Position numbers and translations under genes: made by a program. From Mucilaginibacter oryzae (lineage in GTDB: Bacteria > Bacteroidota > Bacteroidia > Sphingobacteriales > Sphingobacteriaceae), in NCBI RefSeq assembly GCF_003148845.1, contig NZ_QGHA01000001.1, positions 806,001 to 870,000 of the forward strand: a stretch of DNA of 64,000 nucleotides, read 5' to 3'. Within the stretch, counting starts at the first letter, position 1. Each line of letters starts with the position of its first letter. Below the pieces are notes generated by a model. The model saw only the letters and a program-made list of their open reading frames with translations. It had not been told where the DNA came from and ran no database searches. Below, one piece after another: positions 51,951 through 60,382 of the stretch.

Positions 51951-52492
51951 GTAAGTTCGGCTAAGTGTTTGTTTAATACTTCGTTTTGGGCAGGTGTACA
52001 GCGTTTGGAGTGGATAAGATATTTGATAATGGCGATAGCCATATCCTTATCGGCCGTGCCAAAGTTTTTTTTGTCCAACTGCGCTATAATATCTTCGCTA
52101 TCGGCAACCAGCTCTTTATTAAAACCTAAAAACGAGGGTGCGCTATGCTCGATGGAGAAACGCATAAACCTCAGTTCGATATTGTGCGGATCAGCTGCTA
52201 CGGCCTGCCTGAACAACTTTTCGGAATTTTTGATATATTTTAATTTGGAGTACGGGTTCCAGGCATGCTTGGCTTTAAGGGCCAGTAAGGCGGCAATGAA
52301 ACCGTTTGTAATGCCGTTTTTTTCTTTAAGACTGTAAAGGCTTTTGTACAGCGAATCGGTGGTCTGGCTTTTTTCAACGGCAACCACCATTTGTTTGCGC
52401 AATATTTTTAAATCGGGCTGTTGTGCTTTAACCTGCGTACATAGTAAAGTAAAAGCCGCCATACCGGCAGCAACACATAATTTTCTGAACAT
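51947..52492 (-). CDS. Secreted hypothetical protein in the carotenoid operon
   Basis: This 181-residue protein has a signal peptide (MFRKLCVAAGMAAFTLLCTQVKAQ) and a helical, TPR-like mature part (EKLFRQAVAADPHNIELRFMRFSIEH). It overlaps crtB by one base and the lycopene cyclase by four, so it is co-translated with them. It has no known enzyme motif. A structural or membrane-pigment role is only a guess. Confidence 0.7.
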   Translation of the reverse strand: MFRKLCVAAGMAAFTLLCTQVKAQQPDLKILRKQMVVAVEKSQTTDSLYKSLYSLKEKNGITNGFIAALLALKAKHAWNPYSKLKYIKNSEKLFRQAVAADPHNIELRFMRFSIEHSAPSFLGFNKELVADSEDIIAQLDKKNFGTADKDMAIAIIKYLIHSKRCTPAQNEVLNKHLAELT

Positions 52493-53325
52493 TAAATAAC
52501 ATTTAATTTTTGCTGTAATACAGCCTTAACATACAAACTCATTTTACGCGCGTCAGATACCCTGATGCGTTTTTGCAGGATAACATTTGCCGGGGTATAG
52601 CTTATTTTTTTAAACAGCTGCAGGTAGTAAATATAAGCGATATAAACGCCCAGCCGCGTTCCTTTAGGCAGGCGCTTTATGCCTTCAAATGCATCGTCAA
52701 AATCGGCTTTTATTTCCGTTTCGATGTTTTTTTTATCCTGTTCGGTAAAGTTATTAAAATTCACACCCGGAAAATAGGTACGGCCACGTTCGGCATAATC
52801 AGCCTTGATATCCCTTAAAAAATTAATTTTTTGAAAGGCGGCGCCAAGGCTTCGTGCCTGCGGAAGCAAGGATTGGTATAAAGTGTCATCGCTGGTAAAA
52901 ACCCGCAGGCACATCAAACCGATCACCTCGGCCGAGCCATAAATATAGGTTTTATACCCCTGATTATCATACACCTTGGTATCCAGGTCCATTTCCATTG
53001 ATGTTAAAAAAGCCCTGATCAGTTCATGATCGATGCGATATTGGTTTACTACCTGCTGAAACGAGTGTATAACCGGGTTAGTGCTGATTCCCGTTGCGAT
53101 AGCCTTGAAAGTTTCGTTACCAAAACTGGCTATAAGTTCCTGCTGGTTATAGTTATGAAAAGTATCAACAATTTCATCAGCATAACGCACAAAACCATAA
53201 ATGGCGTATATGGGATAGCGGAAACTTTTATCAAAGGTTTTAATACCGAGACTAAATGACGTGCTATACTTCCGGGTTATCAGTTTACTGCATTCAAAAC
53301 AGGCTTCGTCATATAGGTTAGTCAT
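52492..53325 (-). CDS. crtB: Phytoene synthase
   Basis: This protein of about 277 residues belongs to the squalene/phytoene synthase family. The first aspartate-rich motif is YADEIVDTF and the second is FLRDIKADYAERGRTYFP. It condenses two geranylgeranyl diphosphates to phytoene. The ATG at 53325 was chosen; the upstream GTG would add two residues. It is divergent from crtI, with about 100 bases between the starts. Confidence 0.92.
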   Translation of the reverse strand: MTNLYDEACFECSKLITRKYSTSFSLGIKTFDKSFRYPIYAIYGFVRYADEIVDTFHNYNQQELIASFGNETFKAIATGISTNPVIHSFQQVVNQYRIDHELIRAFLTSMEMDLDTKVYDNQGYKTYIYGSAEVIGLMCLRVFTSDDTLYQSLLPQARSLGAAFQKINFLRDIKADYAERGRTYFPGVNFNNFTEQDKKNIETEIKADFDDAFEGIKRLPKGTRLGVYIAYIYYLQLFKKISYTPANVILQKRIRVSDARKMSLYVKAVLQQKLNVI

Positions 53326-53425
53326 CGGCACAAGAAAAGGTGATTTCTCAAAAGTACAAATTCAAACCGGTATTGTTTTTTAATGTGTCCAAAACAATTT
53401 GCTTACCTTAGGCTCCACTTTAAAC

Positions 53426-54913
53426 ATGAGCAACACTAAGCATATCATCGTTATCGGTTCGGGCTTCGCTGGATTATCGGCGGCCTGTGTTTTGGCTAAA
53501 GAAGGCTACCAGGTTACCATACTGGAAAAAAACAACCAGACGGGTGGCCGCGCGCGGGTTTGGGAGCAGGACGGCTTCAGGTTTGATATGGGGCCGAGCT
53601 GGTACTGGATGCCCGACGTTTTTGAAAGCTTTTTCGCCTTATTTGGCAAAAAACCGGCTGATTATTACGAGCTAAAACGGCTGGATCCCGGCTACCGGAT
53701 ATATTATGGCAAAGATGATGTGCTTGATGTACCCGCCAATATGGCCCAACTGGAAGCCCTGTTTGAGCAGATTGAACCCGGCAGCAGCAAGGCGTTGAGA
53801 ACGTTTATGAGCCAGGCCGAATATAAATACAAGGTTGGCATGGGCGAATACGTGTTTCGACCTTCGCATTCCATTACTGAATTTATTGATCTCAACCTGA
53901 TAAGAAAAAGCTTCAGCATGCAATTGCTTACCAGCATGAGCAAACATGTGCGCGGGCTTTTTAAAAACCCTAAGCTGGTTAAATTGCTGGAGTTCCCGGT
54001 GCTGTTTTTAGGCGCCACGCCGCAAAACACCCCCGCCATGTACAGCATGATGAACTATGCCGACCTGGCTCTCGGTACCTGGTACCCCATGGGCGGCATG
54101 AACGAAATTATAAAAGCCATGGTAAGTGTTGCCACCGGGCTGGGCGTAACAATAAAGCTTGATACAGAAGTAACCAAAATTGAAGTACAAAATAAAAGCG
54201 CCACCACCATTCACACCAACAAAGGCAATTTTACGGGCGATGTAGTAATTGCAGGGGCCGATTATGAGCATGTTGACCAGCATTTACTTGATCAGCCGCA
54301 CAGAAACTACAACGCTAAATATTGGGAGAGCAGAACCATGTCGCCCTCAAGCCTGTTATACTATATAGGCACCAACAAAAAAGTGGAGGGTATACAGCAT
54401 CATAACTTATTTTTTGACGAGGATTTTGAATTGCATGCCAAAGAAATTTACACTTCGCCGCAATGGCCCAGCAACCCGCTGTTTTATGTTTGCTGCAGCT
54501 CAAAAACAGATGCTACCGTGGCGCCTGCAGATGGTGAAAACCTGTTTTTCCTGATGCCGATAGCTCCGGGACTGAACGACGATGAAAGCATTCGCGAAAA
54601 ATATTTTGATTTAATGATGGATAGGTTCGCCCGGATTACCGGACAGGACATTCGTGATGCCATAGTTGTAAAACGGAGCTATGCGCTTAATGATTTTAAG
54701 GCCGACTATCACTCCTTCAAAGGGAATGCCTACGGCCTGGCAAATACGCTTGCTCAAACCGCCTTTTTTAAACCGGCCATGCGGGCAAAGCATGTTAATA
54801 ACCTGCTGTATACGGGGCAGCTTACTGTACCCGGGCCGGGTGTGCCTCCGGCTATTATTTCGGGGCAGGTAGTTGCAGCCGAGGCGGTAAAGTTGTTGGC
54901 TAAACAGCTATAA
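53426..54913 (+). CDS. crtI: Phytoene desaturase
   Basis: This FAD-dependent desaturase of about 495 residues has the Rossmann motif VIGSGFAGLSAACVLAKEG, the GGRARVWEQDGFRFDMGPSWYWMP block and the closing GPGVPPAIISGQ. It introduces double bonds into phytoene to reach lycopene, the substrate of the cyclase encoded divergently. The ATG at 53426 (MSNTKHIIVIG) is preferred over an open extension to 53399. It is divergent from crtB. Confidence 0.92.
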   Translation: MSNTKHIIVIGSGFAGLSAACVLAKEGYQVTILEKNNQTGGRARVWEQDGFRFDMGPSWYWMPDVFESFFALFGKKPADYYELKRLDPGYRIYYGKDDVLDVPANMAQLEALFEQIEPGSSKALRTFMSQAEYKYKVGMGEYVFRPSHSITEFIDLNLIRKSFSMQLLTSMSKHVRGLFKNPKLVKLLEFPVLFLGATPQNTPAMYSMMNYADLALGTWYPMGGMNEIIKAMVSVATGLGVTIKLDTEVTKIEVQNKSATTIHTNKGNFTGDVVIAGADYEHVDQHLLDQPHRNYNAKYWESRTMSPSSLLYYIGTNKKVEGIQHHNLFFDEDFELHAKEIYTSPQWPSNPLFYVCCSSKTDATVAPADGENLFFLMPIAPGLNDDESIREKYFDLMMDRFARITGQDIRDAIVVKRSYALNDFKADYHSFKGNAYGLANTLAQTAFFKPAMRAKHVNNLLYTGQLTVPGPGVPPAIISGQVVAAEAVKLLAKQL

Positions 54914-55010
54914 TTAGCCGGACATAAGCCATTGTCATAAATATGACGTAAACATGGCGGCAGGTTGTATCTTTATGGAGTTTTACTTTTGTTGAGCAAA
55001 ATATAAAACT

Positions 55011-55532
55011 ATGAAAACCTATAACCCCGGAAAAAAGATCAAGGAGTTGCGTACACGCAAAGGCTTAAGCTAGGAAGAATTAGCGGCGCAGGCCCTGCTA
55101 AGTTTACGAACCGTACAACGTATAGAGAATAACGAAACAGAGGCCAGGGGCGATACGCTTAAACGACTGGCAACCGCGCTGAGTGTAGATACCGAATTTT
55201 TGACGGAAATTCCGGAAGACCTGATTGAACAGATGCCTGATGATAACCGGAACTTTCTTACAACTATCACTTTATCAGCTCTGAGTTTTATCATATTTCC
55301 GCTGCTCGGCATCGTGATACCATTAGGTTTATGGCTATCAAACAGGCGAACGTTAAAGGGGATAGACAAGCCTTGTAAAAGGCTGATAAACTTTCAGATC
55401 TCGTGGTGCCTGTCTTTTATAATTTTTGTGGTTATGCTCTGCAATCATGAAATGTTCCATTTTCCTGCTGCTGTTTTGAATTTAGGCATGCCTGAATGGA
55501 TACTATTAAGCATCCCGCTTTTTATGGCGTAA
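55011..55532 (+). pseudogene. XRE-type regulator with C-terminal membrane segments, broken by an amber codon
   Basis: The frame starts MKTYNPGKKIKELRTRKGLS, then TAG at 55071-55073, then continues as EELAAQALLSLRTVQRIENN, the second half of a helix-turn-helix. The family residue at the stop is almost always glutamine (LSQEELA), so the mutation is CAG to TAG. The rest has two or three hydrophobic segments (LSFIIFPLLGIVIPLGLWL) of DUF4870-like type. As written, only 20 codons are translated unless the stop is read through or TTG at 55200 restarts translation. Confidence 0.85.
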
Positions 55533-55637
55533 ATATCATGTACATTATTTTCAACAGTATATTAGTGTACAACACCAGGAAGATATTTTATCAACCGGCT
55601 TTACCTTTTTTGAGATAGCCGTTGTCAACAATCCAAT

Positions 55638-55665
55638 AAAAAACCCGCCTCAAAAGCGGGTTTTT
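55638..55665 (-). terminator. Terminator of the ECF sigma factor gene
   Basis: Perfect 10-bp arms AAAAACCCGC and GCGGGTTTTT with a loop of eight bases lie about 30 bases from the sigma factor stop. They may also serve the convergent XRE pseudogene. Confidence 0.85.
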
Positions 55666-55695
55666 AATTTTATAAAGGTATATGATGGAGTTTAA

Positions 55696-56235
55696 TTATT
55701 CGTTTTCTGCATAAACGGGTTTGGCGATGCCGTTGTCGTAAGCTTTAAGGTTTTTCTTAAGCAGCTTACGCGCTACGTGGATGCGGGTTTTAACAGTACC
55801 GATCGGGATATCCAGGTGATCGGCAATTTCGTGGTATTTATGGCCTTCAAAATACATGGTAAAAGGCACATAATAATCTTCAGGCAGCCTGTCTAAAGCT
55901 TTTTTAATATCATCCATTACAAATTTAGCTTCACCCTGGTTTTTGGTTGAACTGAATACCAGGTTTGGTGATGAGATTTCATCGCTTTTGGTAACGAAGG
56001 TGCTCATTTTAACAAAACGGCGATAATTATTGATGAATGTATTTTTCATGATGGTGTATAACCACCCTTTTAAATTGGTGCCTTCCTTAAACTTGTTATA
56101 GTAAGTTATGGCCTTCAACATTGTATCCTGGACAAGGTCGTTAGCATCGTCTGCGTCGTGCGTAAAGTGTAAAGCGTATGATCTTAAAGAAGTCGCCTGA
56201 CGTAGTACAAGGGTGTTAAACTCAATCTTTGTCAT
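55696..56235 (-). CDS. ECF-type RNA polymerase sigma factor
   Basis: This sigma factor of about 179 residues has sigma-2 (YALHFTHDADDANDLVQDTMLKAI) and sigma-4 (YHEIADHLDIPIGTVKTRIHVARKLLKKNL) domains. It lacks an adjacent anti-sigma gene, so it may be regulated by another route. The ATG at 56235 (MTKIEFNTLVLRQ) fits relatives better than the upstream one at 56259. A long AT-rich leader of about 250 bases precedes it. Confidence 0.9.
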   Translation of the reverse strand: MTKIEFNTLVLRQATSLRSYALHFTHDADDANDLVQDTMLKAITYYNKFKEGTNLKGWLYTIMKNTFINNYRRFVKMSTFVTKSDEISSPNLVFSSTKNQGEAKFVMDDIKKALDRLPEDYYVPFTMYFEGHKYHEIADHLDIPIGTVKTRIHVARKLLKKNLKAYDNGIAKPVYAENE

Positions 56236-56486
56236 TTTGTTAAAGTTTTGTGTTAACAATTAGACAAGCATGATGCCACTAACCCAAAATGTTCGGCAAA
56301 AAGTTAGGTTTTCAATACAACCATAAAGCTCCACCACTGTGTACTTTTTACACTTACATTACAATAAAAACATTGAATAACACCTATTTAAAGCCAAAAA
56401 ATGCAATATAAAACATTAAAACGACACCTGTATTTCCATTCAGATGTTTTTCAAGCCAAGCCAAAATTTACTTTAAATGAAAATTT

Positions 56487-57506
56487 TTAATTAATAATAT
56501 TTACTTCACGTTGTAGTATAACGCCAAATTTAGTGTACACACTGTCTATGATTTGCGACGAAAAATCAAAAATCTCCTGACCGGTGGCACCGCCATGGTT
56601 CACCAGTACCAAAGCCTGGTTTTTCCAGGTGCCCGTATGGCCGATAGTTTTTCCCTTCCAGCCGCATTGCTCTATCAACCATCCCGCGGCAAGTTTTACA
56701 CCGCCATCGGCAACCGGGTAATTTACAACTTCCGGAAAACCGGCTTGCAGCCTGTCAAATTCTTCGGCGCTAATCACCGGATTTTTGAAAAAGCTGCCCG
56801 CGTTACCAATGGTTGACGGATCGGGCAATTTAGATACCCGGATGTGCGCCACCACCTGCGATACATCTTTTATGGTAGGATTAGAAATCCCCCTGCTTTG
56901 CAGTTCCTGCGATATAGCCCCGTATCCGGTATTGATATTTGCCTTAAGCGATAATTGGAACTTAACCGATACTATAATATACTGTCCTTTCAATTCGGCT
57001 TTAAAAACACTTTCACGATAACCAAATTTACAATCCGCTTTACTAAACTCCCTGAAATTACCGCTTGCTATCTCAAAGGCCCGGCAGCTGTGAAATACAT
57101 CTTTCAGTTCTACACCGTAAGCGCCTATATTTTGAATAGGAGAAGCGCCTACCGAACCGGGGATCAGGCTTAGGTTTTCCACGCCGGCATAACCATGATC
57201 AACGCAATAATTTACCAGGTCGTTCCATACTTCGCCTCCGCCCGCTTCCACATATACATCCTCATGACTGATGCGGTGCTCAATACCGCGAATGTTCATC
57301 CGTACAACCAATCCGTTAAAGTCATTAACCATCAGCATATTACTGCCGCCGCCGAGCACCAACAAGGGCAGCGCTTTCCACTGCGGATCAGCAAACAGTT
57401 CTTTAAGCTCCTCTTCGCGGGCTATTTCAACAAAATAGCGGGCAGTTACATCGATACCAAAAGTGTTAAAGTTTTTGAGGGATACGTTTTGTTGAATTTG
57501 AAGCAT
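56487..57506 (-). CDS. murB: UDP-N-acetylenolpyruvoylglucosamine reductase
   Basis: This FAD enzyme of about 339 residues makes UDP-MurNAc for peptidoglycan. Signature segments are LGGGSNMLM, IPGSVGASPIQNIGAYGVELKD and the catalytic-serine stretch GNAGSFFKNPV. The frame is open to 57572, but the extra 22 codons fall in a dispersed repeat, so the ATG at 57506 was chosen. Confidence 0.93.
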   Translation of the reverse strand: MLQIQQNVSLKNFNTFGIDVTARYFVEIAREEELKELFADPQWKALPLLVLGGGSNMLMVNDFNGLVVRMNIRGIEHRISHEDVYVEAGGGEVWNDLVNYCVDHGYAGVENLSLIPGSVGASPIQNIGAYGVELKDVFHSCRAFEIASGNFREFSKADCKFGYRESVFKAELKGQYIIVSVKFQLSLKANINTGYGAISQELQSRGISNPTIKDVSQVVAHIRVSKLPDPSTIGNAGSFFKNPVISAEEFDRLQAGFPEVVNYPVADGGVKLAAGWLIEQCGWKGKTIGHTGTWKNQALVLVNHGGATGQEIFDFSSQIIDSVYTKFGVILQREVNIIN

Positions 57507-57513
57507 GGGTGTT

Positions 57514-57548
57514 GAGTTCGGATTTGAGATGTTCGATTTCGGATTTTT
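57514..57548. repeat. CCGAAATC-type dispersed repeat, murB leader copy
   Basis: The minus strand reads AATCCGAAATCGAACATCTC followed by AAATCCGAAC, the same unit as at 24885 and 46988. It forms the non-coding leader of murB and explains the misleading upstream frame. Confidence 0.55.
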
Positions 57549-57594
57549 TTTGCAGAAACTCCTTGAAGACAAAAGTAACTAAAAGATGAGGATT

Positions 57595-57714
57595 GTCTGA
57601 ACCGGGATTTGATGGGATTTTTGTCTGAACTCGAATTTATAGAATTAAGTGATTAACAGAATGTCAGGCATATTCGAAAAATTCCAATAATTCCGCCAAA
57701 TTCGAGTTCAGACA
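57595..57714. repeat. TGTCTGAA-type inverted-repeat element
   Basis: Perfect 17-bp arms TGTCTGAACTCGAATTT (57622-57638) and their reverse complement (57698-57714) enclose about 60 bases. A degenerate GTCTGAACCGGGATTT unit (57595-57610) precedes them. The element belongs to the same family as 26089-26308 and 43225-43395. Confidence 0.65.
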
Positions 57715-57782
57715 ACTCAATCAACCACTTACTCCCCCATAATCCGTTAAAATTTGTTAAAAAATTATAATCCTCTTGCAAA

Positions 57783-57822
57783 TACGAAATCTGTCGTAGA
57801 TATTTGTACGAAGAAATTCGTA
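57783..57822 (+). promoter_or_regulatory. Twin BlaI-type operator dyads
   Basis: Two 16-bp dyads of form TACGA-N6-TCGTA, TACGAAATCTGTCGTA (57783-57798) and TACGAAGAAATTCGTA (57807-57822), start 24 bases apart and end 14 bases before the BlaI-like ATG. They probably mediate autoregulation of the blaI-blaR1-like operon. Confidence 0.65.
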
Positions 57823-57835
57823 ATAGAGAAGACAG

Positions 57836-58213
57836 ATGGAAATCAAACCAACAGAAAGCGAACTTGAAATTTTACAGGTAATTTGGAAAAAGGGCCAATG
57901 CACCGTACGTGAAGTTCATGATGAGCTTGCTAAAAACAAGGATGCCGGTTATACCACTACCTTAAAGTTAATGCAGATTATGCATGATAAGGGATTGGTT
58001 GAACGCGACACCACTTCAAAAACCCATGTTTACAAGGCTTTATTCACCATGGAGCAGGCACAAAGCAACGCTCTGGATAAAATCTTGTCTACTGTATTTA
58101 AAGGCTCCACTTCCAACTTGGTGATCCAGGCGCTTGGCCAGCACCGGGCATCAAAAGACGAGATTGACGCCATTAAAAACTTTTTGAACCAATTTGATCA
58201 GGACAAAAAATAA
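57836..58213 (+). CDS. BlaI/MecI/CopY family transcriptional repressor
   Basis: This 125-residue winged-helix repressor has an N-terminal DNA-binding domain (TESELEILQVIWKKGQCTVREVHDELA) and a C-terminal dimerisation helix region. Family members repress until cleaved by a BlaR1-like protease. The next gene, five bases on, encodes such a protease. Twin dyads upstream fit autoregulation. No beta-lactamase gene is adjacent, so the role is broader than resistance or unknown. Confidence 0.92.
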   Translation: MEIKPTESELEILQVIWKKGQCTVREVHDELAKNKDAGYTTTLKLMQIMHDKGLVERDTTSKTHVYKALFTMEQAQSNALDKILSTVFKGSTSNLVIQALGQHRASKDEIDAIKNFLNQFDQDKK

Positions 58214-58218
58214 ACGTG

Positions 58219-60207
58219 ATGGAAAATTTATTCTATAATATAAGCCAGGTGCTGGGTATCACCGTTCTGCAATCGTTATGGCAGGGGTTGCTGGTATGGT
58301 TTGCCTTAAGGTTAGTGTTTATTTGCGCGCCGCGTTTATCGGCTATTAAAAAGCACAATTTGGCTATGGGCGCTATGCTGATGATCAGCGCCTGGTTTAT
58401 ATACACGTTTATCCATCAGTTCGGGCTGCATGAGTGGGTTAGTTATACATCTGCAAATGCGCCATCTTTATTACCACGTTTCTACCTGCCGCTGCGTGAA
58501 GTAGCCGCCCGCCCGCAAAACAATTATTACGAATACGTTATTAAAGGCTACCTGCCTTATATAACAGCCCTTTACCTTGCGGGCCTTGTGTTTAACCTGC
58601 TTAAGGTAAGCTTAAGCTGGCAGCGCATCAGCCTGATAAAACGGACCATGGTACCTGCCGACAGGCTGCAAACCTTTGCCGATGAGCTTTGCCAAAAGCT
58701 GGGCATCACCAAAAATGTGTGGGTAAACTTTAGCCGTATGGTTGATGCCCCCTGTATGATCGGCTTTTTTAGCCCGGTTATTCTACTGCCGATAACCCTT
58801 ACTACTTATTTATCGGCAACCGAGGTTGAGGCCATTTTACTGCACGAATTATCGCACATTAAACGCAATGATTACCTGCTCAATTTATTGCAGCAATTTA
58901 TTTCCATACTGTTATTCTTTAATCCCTTTGCCCAATTAATTAACAGAGTTATTAACCAGGAGCGCGAAAACAGTTGCGATGACCTGGTTGTGCATACTAC
59001 GCAACAACCGCTCATTTACGCCCACGCGCTGCTTAAGCTGGAACAAACCAGGCAACAGCATTTACAGCTGGCCCTGGCTGCCAACGGCAAAAAATATCAT
59101 TTATTAAACAGAATTGAACGCATCATGAAAACCAAGAAACCTATAGGCAATGTACGCCACCTGTTGGTGGCGCTTGCTATAACCGCTGCGGGCGTTAGCA
59201 GCGTAGCCTGGCTTAACCCAACTATTAAAGATGGTAAGCTAAGCGTTAAAAAAGTTACCGCACCCGCCGCTATACATAACTTATTTGTTGAGGATACCAC
59301 CCGCAAAGCCGCGGCTAAAAACAAAAAGGCAATAGCAAAACACAAAGCCAATGTTATAAAAAACAAGCTGCGTCATGAGCATTTTGATTACAACGGTTTT
59401 AACGACGCCGAATTAGACAGGCTTACTGCCGAAGTAAGTAAACAGGGCGAGCTGATTGGCAAATACTACGCCAGCGAAGATTTTAAAAAGCAAACTGCGC
59501 TGTTGGAAGCTAAAAGCAAGGAGCTACAGGCTTACTACAATACCGATGCCATGGAAAAAATGAAGTTGCAAATGGAAAAAGCCGGCGAAGAATTTCAAAA
59601 GGAATACGGCGATAATTCCGAAGCGCAAAAACTGGGCGGCCAGATGGGCGAACTCGGTAATAAAATAGGAGCTTATTACAACAGCCCCGAATTTAAAAAG
59701 ATGAACGAAGAGTTGGAAACCAAATACGGCATCCCGCACAATCGCGGCTATCATGGGTATAACGACGACAAAGACCCCAACTACAAAAAGTACCAGGATG
59801 AATTACAAAGCAAAATTCCGGCAGATGTAAAAGAGCAAACCGAGCAAATTAAAAAAATGGGCGAGAAAATGAAAGCTCGTTACCAATCGGCAGATTTTAT
59901 TGCTAAACACGATAAAATGAAGGCTATGGGCGATAGCATGCGTATTGCCTACAATAATCCGGATATGAAAAACATTCAACGCGATATGCAGAAATTGGGC
60001 GAACAAATGCGCGCGTATCAAAACAGTCCGGAAATTAAAGCGGCCCAGGCACGCCTTAAACAAGCCACCAAAAAACTACAGGATTATATGAAAACGCCTG
60101 CCTTTAAACAAAAAATGAAGGAGTATCGGGATAAGATGGATGTGCAGCTTGATGATAAGTATGATACCAACGTTAAGGAAGCTTTAACTGATGCTGCCAG
60201 AGATTGA
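58219..60207 (+). CDS. BlaR1-like M56 family metallopeptidase with C-terminal repeat region
   Basis: This membrane protease of about 662 residues has N-terminal helices and the zinc motif HELSHIKRND (about residue 209). A further membrane segment lies near residue 310-330 (LLVALAITAAGVSSVAWL). The C-terminal 280 residues lack the penicillin-binding sensor of true BlaR1. Instead they hold about seven degenerate repeats of form GExxxxYYxSxxFK (GKYYASEDFKK, GAYYNSPEFKK, KARYQSADFIA, RAYQNSPEIKA). The ATG at 58219 was chosen over GTG at 58216. It probably cleaves the BlaI-like repressor in response to an envelope signal. Confidence 0.85.
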   Translation: MENLFYNISQVLGITVLQSLWQGLLVWFALRLVFICAPRLSAIKKHNLAMGAMLMISAWFIYTFIHQFGLHEWVSYTSANAPSLLPRFYLPLREVAARPQNNYYEYVIKGYLPYITALYLAGLVFNLLKVSLSWQRISLIKRTMVPADRLQTFADELCQKLGITKNVWVNFSRMVDAPCMIGFFSPVILLPITLTTYLSATEVEAILLHELSHIKRNDYLLNLLQQFISILLFFNPFAQLINRVINQERENSCDDLVVHTTQQPLIYAHALLKLEQTRQQHLQLALAANGKKYHLLNRIERIMKTKKPIGNVRHLLVALAITAAGVSSVAWLNPTIKDGKLSVKKVTAPAAIHNLFVEDTTRKAAAKNKKAIAKHKANVIKNKLRHEHFDYNGFNDAELDRLTAEVSKQGELIGKYYASEDFKKQTALLEAKSKELQAYYNTDAMEKMKLQMEKAGEEFQKEYGDNSEAQKLGGQMGELGNKIGAYYNSPEFKKMNEELETKYGIPHNRGYHGYNDDKDPNYKKYQDELQSKIPADVKEQTEQIKKMGEKMKARYQSADFIAKHDKMKAMGDSMRIAYNNPDMKNIQRDMQKLGEQMRAYQNSPEIKAAQARLKQATKKLQDYMKTPAFKQKMKEYRDKMDVQLDDKYDTNVKEALTDAARD

Positions 60208-60212
60208 GGTGG

Positions 60213-60281
60213 AAGTCTTTAGTCGAAAGTTATAAGTTAAAAGTTTCAAACTCCGAACTTATGACTTTCGACTTAAGACTT
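60213..60281. repeat. AAGTCGAAAG-type inverted repeat
   Basis: Arms of 26 bases at 60213-60238 (starting AAGTCTTTAGTCGAAAG) and 60256-60281 pair at 24 of 26 positions. They share words with the repeats at 36118-36171. Confidence 0.55.
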
Positions 60282-60353
60282 AGAACTTCAGACTTGAGAC
60301 TAAATATATTAGCATTAAAATTAACTACAAAAGAACCTTAATTTGTAATTTAG

Positions 60354-60382
60354 TGTCCTCAATAAAATGAGGACATTTTTTT
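60354..60382 (+). terminator. Terminator-like hairpin abutting the recN start codon
   Basis: Eight-base perfect arms TGTCCTCA and TGAGGACA flank a six-base loop and are followed by seven T residues, the last of which touches the ATG at 60383. It may terminate the BlaR1 operon or act as an attenuator of recN. Confidence 0.7.

Noticed and set aside
55200..55532. Independent membrane protein starting at TTG 55200
   Set aside because: It is in frame with the XRE gene and continues its homology, so it is better explained as the downstream part of a nonsense-mutated gene.
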